From Arthrobacter sp. V1I9 (lineage in GTDB: Bacteria; Actinomycetota; Actinomycetes; Actinomycetales; Micrococcaceae): a stretch of DNA of 64,000 bases. This document shows positions 43,986-52,140 of the stretch, piece after piece. Below the pieces are notes generated by a model. It was not told where the DNA came from and did no database searches. It was given only the letters and a program-made list of their open reading frames with translations. The position numbers and the translations under genes were made by a program. Numbering within the stretch: the first letter of the stretch is position 1; the number at the start of each line of letters is the position of its first letter. Location: NCBI RefSeq assembly GCF_030817075.1, contig NZ_JAUSYU010000001.1, positions 992,001 through 1,056,000 on the forward strand, given 5' to 3'.

Positions 43986-44813
43986 ATGGCCTTTGGCCAG
44001 CCCCGCATCGAATACAAGACCAACACCCAGATGCGCACCATGCATGAAGCAGGCCTGGTTCTTAGCCGCGCCCTGGACGCCGCCGTTGCAGCAGCCGTCC
44101 CCGGAGTCACCACCAAGCATCTGGACGACGTCTTCGCTGCCGTCCTCAACGAAGCCGGCGCAAAGTCCAACTTCCTCGGCTACCACGGCTTCCCGGCCAC
44201 CATCTGCACCTCGGTGAACGAGGAAGTGGTGCACGGCATCCCCGGCAGCCGGGTGCTCCGCGACGGTGACATCATCTCGATCGACGGCGGCGCGATCGTC
44301 AACGGCTGGCACTCCGATTCTGCCAGGACCGTCATCGTGGGCACCGCTGACCCCGAGGACCAGCGCCTCTCGGACGTTACCCGGGCGGCTATGTGGCGGG
44401 GTATTGCGGCACTGGCCGCCGGCAAGCACGTGGGCGACATCGGCGCGGCCATCGACGACTACGTATCCTCCGTGCCGGGCAAGCCGCTGGGCATCCTCGA
44501 GGACTACGTGGGCCACGGCATCGGCTCGGAAATGCACATGCCGCCGGACGTGCTGAACTACCGCACCAGCCACCGCGGCCCCAAGATCAGGCCGGGCCTG
44601 TGCCTGGCGATCGAGCCCATGCTGGTCCGGGGCAGCATCGACACCGCCGTGCTGGAAGACGACTGGACCGTAGTCACCACGGACGGCCAGCGCTCCTGCC
44701 AGTGGGAGCACTCCGTTGCGGTCCACGACAAGGGCATCTGGGTGCTTTCAGCGCCCGACGGCGGCGCGGAGCACCTCGTGCCCCTCGGCGTCACCCCCGT
44801 CCCCATCCCGTAG
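43986..44813 (+). CDS. map: methionine aminopeptidase, type I
   Basis: A 275-residue type I methionine aminopeptidase. The five metal ligands are in ISIDGGAIVNGWHSDSART (two Asp), YVGHGIGSEMH (His), LAIEPML (Glu) and WEHSVAV (Glu). It removes the first methionine of new proteins. ATG 43986 has GAAAGGAA before it; an in-frame TTG 15 bases earlier is less likely. It follows adk as usual and is followed by a repeat element 1 base after the stop. Confidence 0.95.
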   Translation: MAFGQPRIEYKTNTQMRTMHEAGLVLSRALDAAVAAAVPGVTTKHLDDVFAAVLNEAGAKSNFLGYHGFPATICTSVNEEVVHGIPGSRVLRDGDIISIDGGAIVNGWHSDSARTVIVGTADPEDQRLSDVTRAAMWRGIAALAAGKHVGDIGAAIDDYVSSVPGKPLGILEDYVGHGIGSEMHMPPDVLNYRTSHRGPKIRPGLCLAIEPMLVRGSIDTAVLEDDWTVVTTDGQRSCQWEHSVAVHDKGIWVLSAPDGGAEHLVPLGVTPVPIP

Positions 44814-44814
44814 C

Positions 44815-44910
44815 GACGCGCGATTTCCCCTGCGGCGCGCAAAATCCCTGGCGACACCCGAAAATGGGTGTCGCCAGGGATTTTCTGCGTCGATAGAGAT
44901 TTTCCGCGTC
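44815..44910. repeat. mirrored 19-bp-period repeat element
   Basis: Two 19-bp units (44815-44833, 44834-44852) are followed by a central 20-base palindrome (44853-44872, GACACCC/GGGTGTC) and two inverted 19-bp units (44873-44891, 44892-44910). The inner units match as inverse copies, giving a perfect 19-bp stem (44841-44859 with 44866-44884) and a 6-base loop. The unit has the form GACGCNNAAAATCCCTGGC. The element could act as a terminator for map, but its flanking units go beyond that. Confidence 0.85.
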
Positions 44911-44931
44911 GCCAAGAAGGGGAAGGGCAGA

Positions 44932-45882
44932 ATGGAGCCTATGGGAGCCATTACTGACGTGCCGGGGATCCGGGTGGGGCACACGCAGAAGTCCGACGAC
45001 GGCTGGCTCACCGGAGTGACGGTGGTCCTGCCGCCGCCGGGCACCGTTGGTTCAGTGGACGTCCAGGGCGGCGGCCCGGCCACCCACGAAACCGATGCGC
45101 TCGACCCCACCACCCTGGTCAGCGCGGTGGACGCCGTGGTGCTCACCGGCGGTAGCGCCTACGGCCTGGCAGCTGCCTCCGGTGCCCAGCGCTGGTGCGA
45201 GGAAAATGAACGGGGCTTCGCCGTTCCAGGGGGAGTAGTACCTATCGTCCCGGCAGCTGCAATCTTCGACCTCGGCCGCGGCGGTGACTTCTCGGCGCGT
45301 CCGACGGCGGACATGGGCTACGCGGCGATTGCCTCCGCGGCTGCGCAACAGGAGGGGCACGACGTCGAACGCGGCAACGTTGGAGCCGGCACCGGAGCGC
45401 TAATCGCCAGGGTCTATAAAGGGGGAGTAGGTACTGCTTCCGTCACCCTGGACAACGGGGTCGTAGTCGGGGCACTGGCCGTGGTGAACGCGCTGGGACT
45501 GCCGTTCGACACAACGACCCACAGGGCTTCGGCTGTTAGGGCGGAAGCCAGCAACGGGGCGCCGCTCAACACCACGCTTGTCGTCGTCGGCACCAATGCG
45601 ATCCTGGACGTGGCCGAGTGCAGGCGGACAGCCTCTGCTGCCCACGCTGGAATTGCCCGGGCTCTAGCTCCCAGCCACACTCTGGCCGATGGGGACACCG
45701 TCTTTTGCCTCGCGACGGGTTCAGTTCACCTGGACCGCACGGACGAAGCTGCCCGGCAGATGAGCCTCATTACGCTGCAGAGTGCGGCAGCCGACGTCGT
45801 ACGTCTGGCCATCATGGATGGAGTGGCCAGTGCTCAAGCCGTGAGCACTCCAGCCGGGGAATATGGTGCGTACGGCGCCTAG
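44932..45882 (+). CDS. P1 (DmpA-like) family peptidase
   Basis: A 316-residue protein of the DmpA/P1 aminopeptidase (N-terminal nucleophile) family: GAITDVPGIRVGHTQ at the start, VVLTGGSAYGLAAASGAQRW, VGAGTGALIARVYKGG and GAPLNTTLVVVGTNA, the last of which probably contains the self-cleavage site that frees the nucleophilic Thr or Ser. Members cleave N-terminal D- or beta-amino acids or small peptides; the substrate is unknown. ATG 44932 has GGGGAAGGG before it; ATG 44941 is also possible. It is inserted between map and infA, usually adjacent genes. Confidence 0.85.
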   Translation: MEPMGAITDVPGIRVGHTQKSDDGWLTGVTVVLPPPGTVGSVDVQGGGPATHETDALDPTTLVSAVDAVVLTGGSAYGLAAASGAQRWCEENERGFAVPGGVVPIVPAAAIFDLGRGGDFSARPTADMGYAAIASAAAQQEGHDVERGNVGAGTGALIARVYKGGVGTASVTLDNGVVVGALAVVNALGLPFDTTTHRASAVRAEASNGAPLNTTLVVVGTNAILDVAECRRTASAAHAGIARALAPSHTLADGDTVFCLATGSVHLDRTDEAARQMSLITLQSAAADVVRLAIMDGVASAQAVSTPAGEYGAYGA

Positions 45883-46057
45883 TACGTTACTATGGCCGAT
45901 TTAACTTTTACGGCGATACAGAGTAGTGTTGCTTGTTGGTTGTCTGGACTGCCACGCCCTTTTGGGGCCTGGAGCTGACAATCGATCCAACAAAAACGTT
46001 CGTGGTCATGCCCGGTGCAATCCGGCGGGACTGCGGCAACAACAGTTAGCGGAGGGT

Positions 46058-46279
46058 ATGGCCAAGAAGGACGGGGTCATTGAGATCGAAGGCGTTGTGA
46101 CCGAGGCGCTGCCTAACGCGATGTTTCGCGTTGAGCTCACCAACAAGCACATCGTACTGGCACACATCTCTGGGAAGATGCGTCAGCACTACATCAGGAT
46201 CCTCCCGGAGGACCGCGTAGTGGTGGAGCTGAGCCCGTACGACCTCACCCGTGGTCGCATCGTCTACCGCTACAAGTAA
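46058..46279 (+). CDS. infA: translation initiation factor IF-1
   Basis: A 73-residue IF-1 (OB fold) starting at ATG 46058: [40 protein letters not shown] and the ending RGRIVYRYK. It blocks the A site during initiation. GGAGGG lies only 1-2 bases from the ATG, an unusually short spacing. The frame extends upstream without support. It opens the alpha cluster. Confidence 0.96.
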   Translation: MAKKDGVIEIEGVVTEALPNAMFRVELTNKHIVLAHISGKMRQHYIRILPEDRVVVELSPYDLTRGRIVYRYK

Positions 46280-46347
46280 ATTGCTGGGCGGCGTCAGTGC
46301 GAGCTGAGCCGCTCCAGTTGACCAACTGTTACACGCAAAGGAATGCC

Positions 46348-46461
46348 ATGAAGGTCAAGCCGAGCGTCAAGCAGATCTGCGAAAAGTGCAAAGTGATCCG
46401 CCGTAATGGCCGGGTCATGGTGATCTGCGAGAACCCGCGCCACAAGCAGCGCCAGGGCTAA
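46348..46461 (+). CDS. rpmJ: 50S ribosomal protein L36
   Basis: A 37-residue L36 starting at ATG 46348 behind [28 protein letters not shown] and [12 protein letters not shown] contain the three cysteines and the histidine of the zinc-binding form. It lies between infA and rpsM as usual. Confidence 0.97.
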   Translation: MKVKPSVKQICEKCKVIRRNGRVMVICENPRHKQRQG

Positions 46462-46482
46462 TTTCCTTCTTTGAAGGAAATC
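46461..46482 (+). terminator. hairpin after rpmJ
   Basis: ATTTCCTTC and GAAGGAAAT form a perfect 9-bp stem with a 3-base loop, starting in the rpmJ stop codon. AT-rich, with no T tract; a second hairpin (CCCCGGTC/GCCGGGG, about 46556-46577) lies before rpsM. Likely RNA-processing or weak attenuation structures. Confidence 0.4.
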
Positions 46483-46638
46483 CTGGGTTGCTAACCCACG
46501 CAAGTAAATAAAAGGCAGCACAAGCTGAATTGGGACGTATGAGCCCGGACAGCTAACCCCCGGTCGGAGGCCGGGGCCGCACAGAACGTGCGGGTGTACT
46601 GCTTACGACCTCCGGTTTATTCAAGGAGCACTGCCACT

Positions 46639-47013
46639 ATGGCTCGTCTCGCTGGCGTAGACATTCCCCGCGAAAAGCGGCTGGAAATTGCGCTTACTTA
46701 CATCTACGGCGTGGGCAAGACCCGTGCACACGAAACCCTGGCTGCCACGGGCATCAGCGCTGACGTTCGCGTCAAGGACCTGACTGATGCTCAGCTGGTT
46801 GAGCTGCGTGACTACATTGAAGGCAACTACAAGGTTGAGGGTGACCTTCGCCGCGAAGTAGCAGCAGATATCCGCCGCAAGGTTGAAATCGGCAGCTACG
46901 AAGGCCTGCGCCACCGCAAGGGCCTGCCCGTACGCGGACAGCGTACGAAGACCAACGCCCGTACCCGCAAGGGCCCGAAGCGCACCGTCGCCGGCAAGAA
47001 GAAGGCCCGTTAA
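46639..47013 (+). CDS. rpsM: 30S ribosomal protein S13
   Basis: A 124-residue S13 starting at ATG 46639 behind CAAGGAGCA; upstream in-frame codons are not used. [20 protein letters not shown] at the start and [20 protein letters not shown] at the end are hallmarks. It contacts the P-site tRNA and bridges to the 50S. Confidence 0.97.
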   Translation: MARLAGVDIPREKRLEIALTYIYGVGKTRAHETLAATGISADVRVKDLTDAQLVELRDYIEGNYKVEGDLRREVAADIRRKVEIGSYEGLRHRKGLPVRGQRTKTNARTRKGPKRTVAGKKKAR

Positions 47014-47067
47014 AATCCCGTCCGGGATTAACGGTACTTTCCCCAATAACTTTCTGTAGGAGAAATA

Positions 47068-47469
47068 ATGCCCCCGAAGACTCGTGGCGCGGTTCGCAAG
47101 CCGCGTAAGAAGGACAAAAAGAATATCGCGCTGGGCCAGGCGCACATCAAGAGCACGTTTAACAACACCATCGTTTCCATCACGGATCCGAACGGCGCTG
47201 TTATCTCTTGGGCTTCCTCAGGTGAGGTCGGCTTCAAGGGCTCACGCAAGTCCACCCCGTTCGCAGCCCAGATGGCTGCCGAAGCTGCTGCCAAGCGTGC
47301 CCAGGAGCACGGCATGCGCAAGGTTGACGTCTTCGTCAAGGGACCGGGTTCAGGACGCGAAACCGCGATCCGTTCGCTGCAGGCCGCAGGCCTCGAGGTT
47401 GGCTCCATCCAGGACGTCACCCCCGCTGCGCACAACGGCTGCCGCCCGCCGAAGCGCCGCCGCGTCTAA
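47068..47469 (+). CDS. rpsK: 30S ribosomal protein S11
   Basis: A 133-residue S11: [40 protein letters not shown] and the C-terminal [18 protein letters not shown] are typical. S11 sits on the platform of the 30S subunit. rpsD, which follows in many bacteria, is absent; rpoA comes next. Confidence 0.97.
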   Translation: MPPKTRGAVRKPRKKDKKNIALGQAHIKSTFNNTIVSITDPNGAVISWASSGEVGFKGSRKSTPFAAQMAAEAAAKRAQEHGMRKVDVFVKGPGSGRETAIRSLQAAGLEVGSIQDVTPAAHNGCRPPKRRRV

Positions 47470-47487
47470 GGCTTTTCCGCCGCATGA

Positions 47488-47519
47488 GCTTGCCCGGGCC
47501 GTTGATGGTCCGGGCAAGC
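47488..47519 (+). terminator. hairpin between rpsK and rpoA
   Basis: GCTTGCCCGGGCC pairs with GGTCCGGGCAAGC (one G-T) around GTTGAT; no T tract. Position suggests a partial terminator or RNA-processing site between ribosomal and polymerase genes. Confidence 0.5.
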
Positions 47520-47564
47520 CCAGCGCGTTAAGTCTTCAGACCGAATTTCCACCACCTGTGTTGC

Positions 47565-47577
47565 GTCATATAGCGGA
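47565..47577 (+). promoter_or_regulatory. GTCATATAGCGGA motif, rpoA copy
   Basis: Identical 13-mer to the one at 16965-16977 in the rpoB leader. It lies 22 bases before the rpoA start and after the rpsK-rpoA hairpin. Confidence 0.35.
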
Positions 47578-47599
47578 TGCTCGCCGAAAGGAAACCTAA

Positions 47600-48610
47600 G
47601 TGCTCATTGCACAGCGCCCCACCCTCTCCGAAGAGGTAGTCTCCGAAAACCGTTCGCGTTTCATCATTGAACCGCTGGAACCGGGCTTCGGTTACACCCT
47701 CGGAAACTCCCTCCGCCGTACCCTGCTCTCCTCCATCCCCGGTGCTGCTGTAACCAGCATCCGGATCGATGGCGTGCTGCACGAGTTCACCACGGTTCCG
47801 GGTGTCAAGGAAGATGTCACTGAGATCATCCTGAACATCAAGAGCCTGTCGGTCTCCTCCGAGCACGATGAGCCGGTTGTCGCTTACCTGCGCAAGCAGG
47901 GCCCCGGAGTCGTCACCGCCGCGGACATCGCTCCGCCGGCCGGCGTCGAATTCCACAACCCGGATCTGCACATCGCCACGCTGAACTCGAAGGGCAAGTT
48001 CGAACTCGAACTGACCATCGAGCGCGGCCGCGGCTACGTTTCGGCAGCTCAGAACAAGTCCGGCGATGCTGAGATCGGCCGAATCCCGGTCGACTCCATC
48101 TACTCCCCGGTACTGAAGGTTACTTTCCGCGTGGAAGCAACCCGTGTTGAGCAGCGCACCGACTTCGACAAGCTGATTGTCGACGTCGAGACCAAGCAGG
48201 CCATCGCCCCGCGCGATGCTGTCGCTTCCGCAGGCACCACCCTGGTGGAGCTCTTCGGTCTGGCACGTGAGCTGAACACCGCAGCTGAAGGTATCGAGAT
48301 CGGCCCGTCGCCCACCGACGCTGCCCTGGCAGCCGACATGGCCCTGCCGATCGAGGATCTGGACCTTACCGTCCGTTCCTACAACTGCCTCAAGCGTGAG
48401 GGCATCCACACCGTGGGTGAACTCGTTGCCCGCTCCGAGGCTGACCTGATGGACATCCGCAACTTCGGTGCCAAGTCCATTGACGAGGTCAAGGCAAAGC
48501 TGGTTGAACTGGGCCTGTCCCTCAAGGACTCGCCTCCCGGTTTTGACCTCGCAGCACGCGCCGCAGCAATCGAAGAGGACGACGCCGCCTTCGGCGACGA
48601 CGAACTCTAA
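47600..48610 (+). CDS. rpoA: RNA polymerase alpha subunit
   Basis: A 336-residue alpha subunit starting at GTG 47600 behind GAAAGGAAACC. The N-terminal assembly domain has [19 protein letters not shown] and [19 protein letters not shown]; the C-terminal domain (from about residue 245) has [21 protein letters not shown] and [15 protein letters not shown], which bind UP elements and activators. The tail is acidic. rplQ follows after 71 bp. Confidence 0.97.
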
Positions 48611-48681
48611 ACCAGACCTTGGCCGCGGGCCGGGCACCATGGTGTGCACAGCCCACGGCTTCCATTTGAGGAGAAACAATT

Positions 48682-49269
48682 ATGCCTACCCCCACTAAGG
48701 GTCCGCGCCTCGGAGGCGGCCCGGCTCACGAGCGCCTCATGCTCGCGAACCTGGCAGCAGCACTGTTCGAGCACAAGCGGATCACCACCACGGTGACCAA
48801 GGCCAAGCGCCTGAAGCCGTACGCAGAGCGCCTGGTGACCTTCGCCAAGCGTGGCGACCTCGCTTCCCGCCGCCGCGTGCTCGGCCTGATCAGCAACAAG
48901 GGCGTCGTCCACGAGCTGTTCACCGACATCGCCCAGGCTGTGGAGAACCGCGACGGCGGCTACACCCGCATCACCAAGATCGGCAACCGCAAGGGCGACA
49001 ACGCTCCCATGGCTGTCATCGAGCTCGTCCTTGAGCCCGTTTCCGCCAAGCAGGCCGTTGTAGCCGAGGCTACTGCTGCTGCCAAGCGCGATGCAGACAA
49101 GGCTGCTCCGGCTGCCGAGGAAGCTCCTGAGGCTGAGGTTGCCGAGACCGAAGCTGCTGAGGCTCCCGTTGCTGAGGAAGCTGCAACTGAAGAAGCTGCA
49201 ACCGAAGAGGCTCCGGCCGCTGAGGAAGCTCCCGAAGCTCCGGCTGCTGAAGAGAAGGACGCGAAGTAA
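48682..49269 (+). CDS. rplQ: 50S ribosomal protein L17 with Ala/Glu tail
   Basis: A 195-residue L17. The conserved part ([40 protein letters not shown]) ends near residue 125, close to the E. coli length; about 70 more residues are almost only Ala, Glu, Pro, Val and Thr ([21 protein letters not shown] type). L17 lies near the tunnel exit. The gene ends 32 bases before the truA ATG. Confidence 0.95.
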   Translation: MPTPTKGPRLGGGPAHERLMLANLAAALFEHKRITTTVTKAKRLKPYAERLVTFAKRGDLASRRRVLGLISNKGVVHELFTDIAQAVENRDGGYTRITKIGNRKGDNAPMAVIELVLEPVSAKQAVVAEATAAAKRDADKAAPAAEEAPEAEVAETEAAEAPVAEEAATEEAATEEAPAAEEAPEAPAAEEKDAK

Positions 49270-49288
49270 TTCGCTGATTTCCTTCGCA

Positions 49289-49294
49289 TAGACT
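49289..49294 (+). promoter_or_regulatory. candidate -10 for a leaderless truA transcript
   Basis: TAGACT ends 7 bases before ATG 49302, so transcription would begin at or next to the start codon. No clear -35 hexamer is seen at 16-18 bp. Confidence 0.35.
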
Positions 49295-49301
49295 TGGGTC
49301 T

Positions 49302-50195
49302 ATGAACCACCAAAAACCCGCTGCCCCCGTTATGGGGGGCGGCGGGTTTTTGCGTATCCGGCTTGATGTGTCCTACGACGGCGGGCCCTTCAGCGGGTGG
49401 GCACTGCAACCCGGGCGCCTCACAGTCCAGGGCGTCCTCGAGGAGGCGCTGCATATGCTGGTCCGGCGTCCCGTCCGGGTGACGGTGGCCGGCCGCACCG
49501 ACGCCGGCGTGCATGCCCGCGGCCAGGTGGTCCACCTGGACCTCACCGAAGCCGAGTGGCTGGGACTTCCGCGGGGGCACGAGCTCGATCCCGCCGTCGC
49601 CATGCTCCGCAGGATGCGCGGCGCACTGAGCCGGGTGCTCGGCGACCTCACCGGGGCAATAGAGGTCCACCGGATCTCACTGGCGCCCCCCGGCTTCGAC
49701 GCCCGGTTCTCCGCCCTGTGGCGGCGCTACAGCTACCGCATCGCCGACGGCCCCGCCCTGTGGGACCCGCTGGGCCGGTACTCCACGCTGTGGCACAAGA
49801 ACCCGCTAAATGTTTCCTTGCTGAACGAAGGCGCCGCCAAGCTCCTGGGGCTGCAGAACTTCCTGTCCTTCTGCAAGCCCCGGGAGGGAGCCACCACCGT
49901 CCGCGAGCTGCAGCGCTTCGAGTTCGTCCGGGCGGAAGACGGCGTCATTGCGGCCACCGTCCAGGCCGACGCGTTCTGCCACAACATGGTGCGCGCCCTG
50001 ATCGGCTCCGCGCTGTACGTGGGGGAGGGAGTGGAGGAGCCGGGCTGGCTGCACGAGCGGCTGCTGGCGAAGAAGCGCGACGCCAAGTCCGTGCTGGCGG
50101 CGCCGCACCCGCTGGTCCTCGAGGAAGTGGCTTACCCGTCCGACGACGAGCTCCTTGCCCGCGCGGAGCTCACCCGGGCCCGGCGGGAGCACTGA
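49302..50195 (+). CDS. truA: tRNA pseudouridine synthase A
   Basis: A 297-residue TruA from ATG 49302. The catalytic aspartate is in AGRTDAGVHARGQV (D67); LRIRLDVSYDGGPFSGWA and AFCHNMVRALIGSAL are also typical. It makes pseudouridine at positions 38-40 of tRNA anticodon arms. The first 16 codons overlap the rplQ terminator hairpin; ATG 49332 or TTG 49350 are alternative starts, since conservation begins at FLRIRLDV. A TAGACT before the first ATG suits a leaderless message. Confidence 0.92.
   Translation: MNHQKPAAPVMGGGGFLRIRLDVSYDGGPFSGWALQPGRLTVQGVLEEALHMLVRRPVRVTVAGRTDAGVHARGQVVHLDLTEAEWLGLPRGHELDPAVAMLRRMRGALSRVLGDLTGAIEVHRISLAPPGFDARFSALWRRYSYRIADGPALWDPLGRYSTLWHKNPLNVSLLNEGAAKLLGLQNFLSFCKPREGATTVRELQRFEFVRAEDGVIAATVQADAFCHNMVRALIGSALYVGEGVEEPGWLHERLLAKKRDAKSVLAAPHPLVLEEVAYPSDDELLARAELTRARREH
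49311..49352 (+). terminator. terminator after rplQ, inside the truA 5' end
   Basis: CAAAAACCCGC (49311-49321) pairs with GCGGGTTTTTG (49342-49352), with CCCCC/GGGGG inside. The T run sits at the 3' side of the stem. It lies 41 bases after the rplQ stop and within truA if ATG 49302 is used. Confidence 0.8.
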
Positions 50196-50217
50196 ACCAA
50201 TCGGTTGCTCCGTGGCA

Positions 50218-51885
50218 CTAGAACGACGGCGGCGGACCCTCGGCCGGCAGGGTCAGGGTGAATGTGCTCCCTTGCCCCTGACCGCTGGCGCACGTGATTT
50301 TCCCGCCGTGACGCTCCACGATCATCTTGGTGATGGACAGGCCCAAACCGGCCCCAGCGATGGACGCGCCCTTGGCGGACTCTGTGCGGTAAAAGCGGTT
50401 AAAGACCCTGGTGGTGTCCTCGCCACTGATTCCCATCCCGGTGTCGCTGACGCTGAGCTGCACCCACTCCTTGGTGCTGTGGGCGCTGATGCTGATGCTC
50501 CCGCCGTCGGGAGAGTACTTGATGGCGTTGGACACAAGGTTGTCCAGGGCCTGCCCGATCCGCAGCGGGTCCGCGTAGGCCCACAGGGGCGAGGGAACGT
50601 CGGCGGTGAGGAGGATGTTCGCGTGCTCCGCCTGTGCCTGCGCGGAACCGATGCTGGTCTCCACCAGGCTGGCGAGGTCCGTGCGCTTGGGATGGACGTT
50701 GAGAGCGGTGGACGCCGAAGCTGACAGGTCCGCCACAAGCGCCAGCAGCCGCTCGGCGTTGCGCTCAACCACCAGCAGGCGCTGTGCCACCTGCGGCGGC
50801 AAGGCGGCAACGTCGTCGAGCACCAGGTCCACGTTGCCGATGATGGAGTTCAGGGGCGTCTTGAACTCGTGCGTCACGTTGGAGACAAGCTCCTGGTTGG
50901 CCGCCAGAGCCTCCACCCAGCCGGTGACGTCACTGTAAACCACTACGGCACCAGTCAGTTGGCCGTCCTCGCTGACCAGCGGCCGGGCCGCCGTCGTCAC
51001 GGCCCGCTGCTCCGCTCCCTCTCCAGCCCATACGAGGTAGTCCGCGAAGGACTCGCCAGCGATGGCGCGGCTGATCGGGCGTTTGTCCGGCGGGAGGAGG
51101 GTCCGCCTGTCCTGCCCAAAGATCAGCTGATGGCCCTGGCCGGGGACGGCGTCGTCGGCATGGGTCGCCTGGCGGAAGTTCCGTTGCCGGTTGTTGGACA
51201 CCAGGAGGTGGCCGGAACGGTCGACGGCGGCAATTCCGACGTCGGTGGCGTCGAGGACCGTCATGAGCAGCTTTTCACGCTCCCTGCTCTCGCGGAGCAG
51301 CTTCCGGAGCTCCTTGTCCTTCTCCGCCAGCTCGCGCTGCTGCAGCCGGACGTGCACGCTGGCAAACCGGATCGCCAGGGACACGGAGAGCATCATGAGG
51401 GGAAAGAGGAAAGTGGTGGTGACGTCCGAGGCCGTCAGGTTGGGGAAGCGTCCCACCAAGGAGGGAACCATGATCAGCATGGGGCCAAAGAAGCTCAGGA
51501 CCAGGCTGCTCCGGGTGAGCATGCCGGAAGCCGAGAGCCAGATGACCGGGAACACCGCCAGCACTGCCAGGCCCGGGAGAAGGGGAGCTGCCCCGTTTCG
51601 CAGCAGCCCGATCGCGACGAAGTCCAGGATGGGGATCAGCAGGTAGGGGCGGTGCATCAGCCGCTCCCACGGAACTACGAGGCAGCCGAGGAAAAGGGCG
51701 CCGGACAGCAGGATCCCGGCCAGAAAGAGGGGACTGTTCAACAGCGTTGGCCAGGCGAACGGAGTCGCCACGGCAAGGGCTGCCACGATTAAGGTCAGGG
51801 GCAGCTGGCACAGGGCAACCTGGGAACGCGGCCCGAGCCGCTGGAAAAAGCGGGTGGGCGCGCGAGGGAAAAGGCGCTCAGCCAT
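50218..51885 (-). CDS. membrane sensor histidine kinase with PAS-like domain
   Basis: A 555-residue kinase. About six hydrophobic segments fill residues 20-180, then a coiled stretch (about 180-205, LQQRELAEKDKELRKLLRE), a PAS-like domain (about 205-325, ending in VVVYSDVTGW), the H-box VSNVTHEFKTPLNSI with phosphoacceptor H339, and an HATPase domain with N-box NLVSNAIKYSPDGG, DTGMGIS and GAGLGLSI. The class fits OmpR-family partners. The gene is divergent from the regulator at 52141, which is its likely partner. GGAGC lies before its ATG. The signal is unknown. Confidence 0.9.
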   Translation of the reverse strand: MAERLFPRAPTRFFQRLGPRSQVALCQLPLTLIVAALAVATPFAWPTLLNSPLFLAGILLSGALFLGCLVVPWERLMHRPYLLIPILDFVAIGLLRNGAAPLLPGLAVLAVFPVIWLSASGMLTRSSLVLSFFGPMLIMVPSLVGRFPNLTASDVTTTFLFPLMMLSVSLAIRFASVHVRLQQRELAEKDKELRKLLRESREREKLLMTVLDATDVGIAAVDRSGHLLVSNNRQRNFRQATHADDAVPGQGHQLIFGQDRRTLLPPDKRPISRAIAGESFADYLVWAGEGAEQRAVTTAARPLVSEDGQLTGAVVVYSDVTGWVEALAANQELVSNVTHEFKTPLNSIIGNVDLVLDDVAALPPQVAQRLLVVERNAERLLALVADLSASASTALNVHPKRTDLASLVETSIGSAQAQAEHANILLTADVPSPLWAYADPLRIGQALDNLVSNAIKYSPDGGSISISAHSTKEWVQLSVSDTGMGISGEDTTRVFNRFYRTESAKGASIAGAGLGLSITKMIVERHGGKITCASGQGQGSTFTLTLPAEGPPPSF

Positions 51886-52140
51886 GGATCATGCTCCGGC
51901 CGAGCGGGGACGTCGATTCGAATCGGGCCGCGTCTGCGTACGTGTTCCTGTAGGGCAACCTGGCACGCGTCCTCTCCGGCTCGTAATCTACATGCCTTGT
52001 CATAATAATTGACTTTTCAAATGCATGGTTGAAAGAGATGTCATCAGCTTGGCTTATCTGTAGCGTATAAAGGGTTGGAGCGGTTATGGCATTGGCGCTG
52101 GGCTGATGGGGGGTCATAACTGCCTGGCGCAGGGATATCA

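Noticed and set aside
44841..44884. ordinary terminator after map as full explanation
   Set aside because: The perfect stem could terminate transcription, but the outer 19-bp units continue the period beyond the stem, so I listed it as a repeat element.
51886..52140. small gene between the divergent kinase and regulator
   Set aside because: Frames in this 255-bp stretch have no ribosome-binding site or recognisable content; it is more likely the divergent promoter region.
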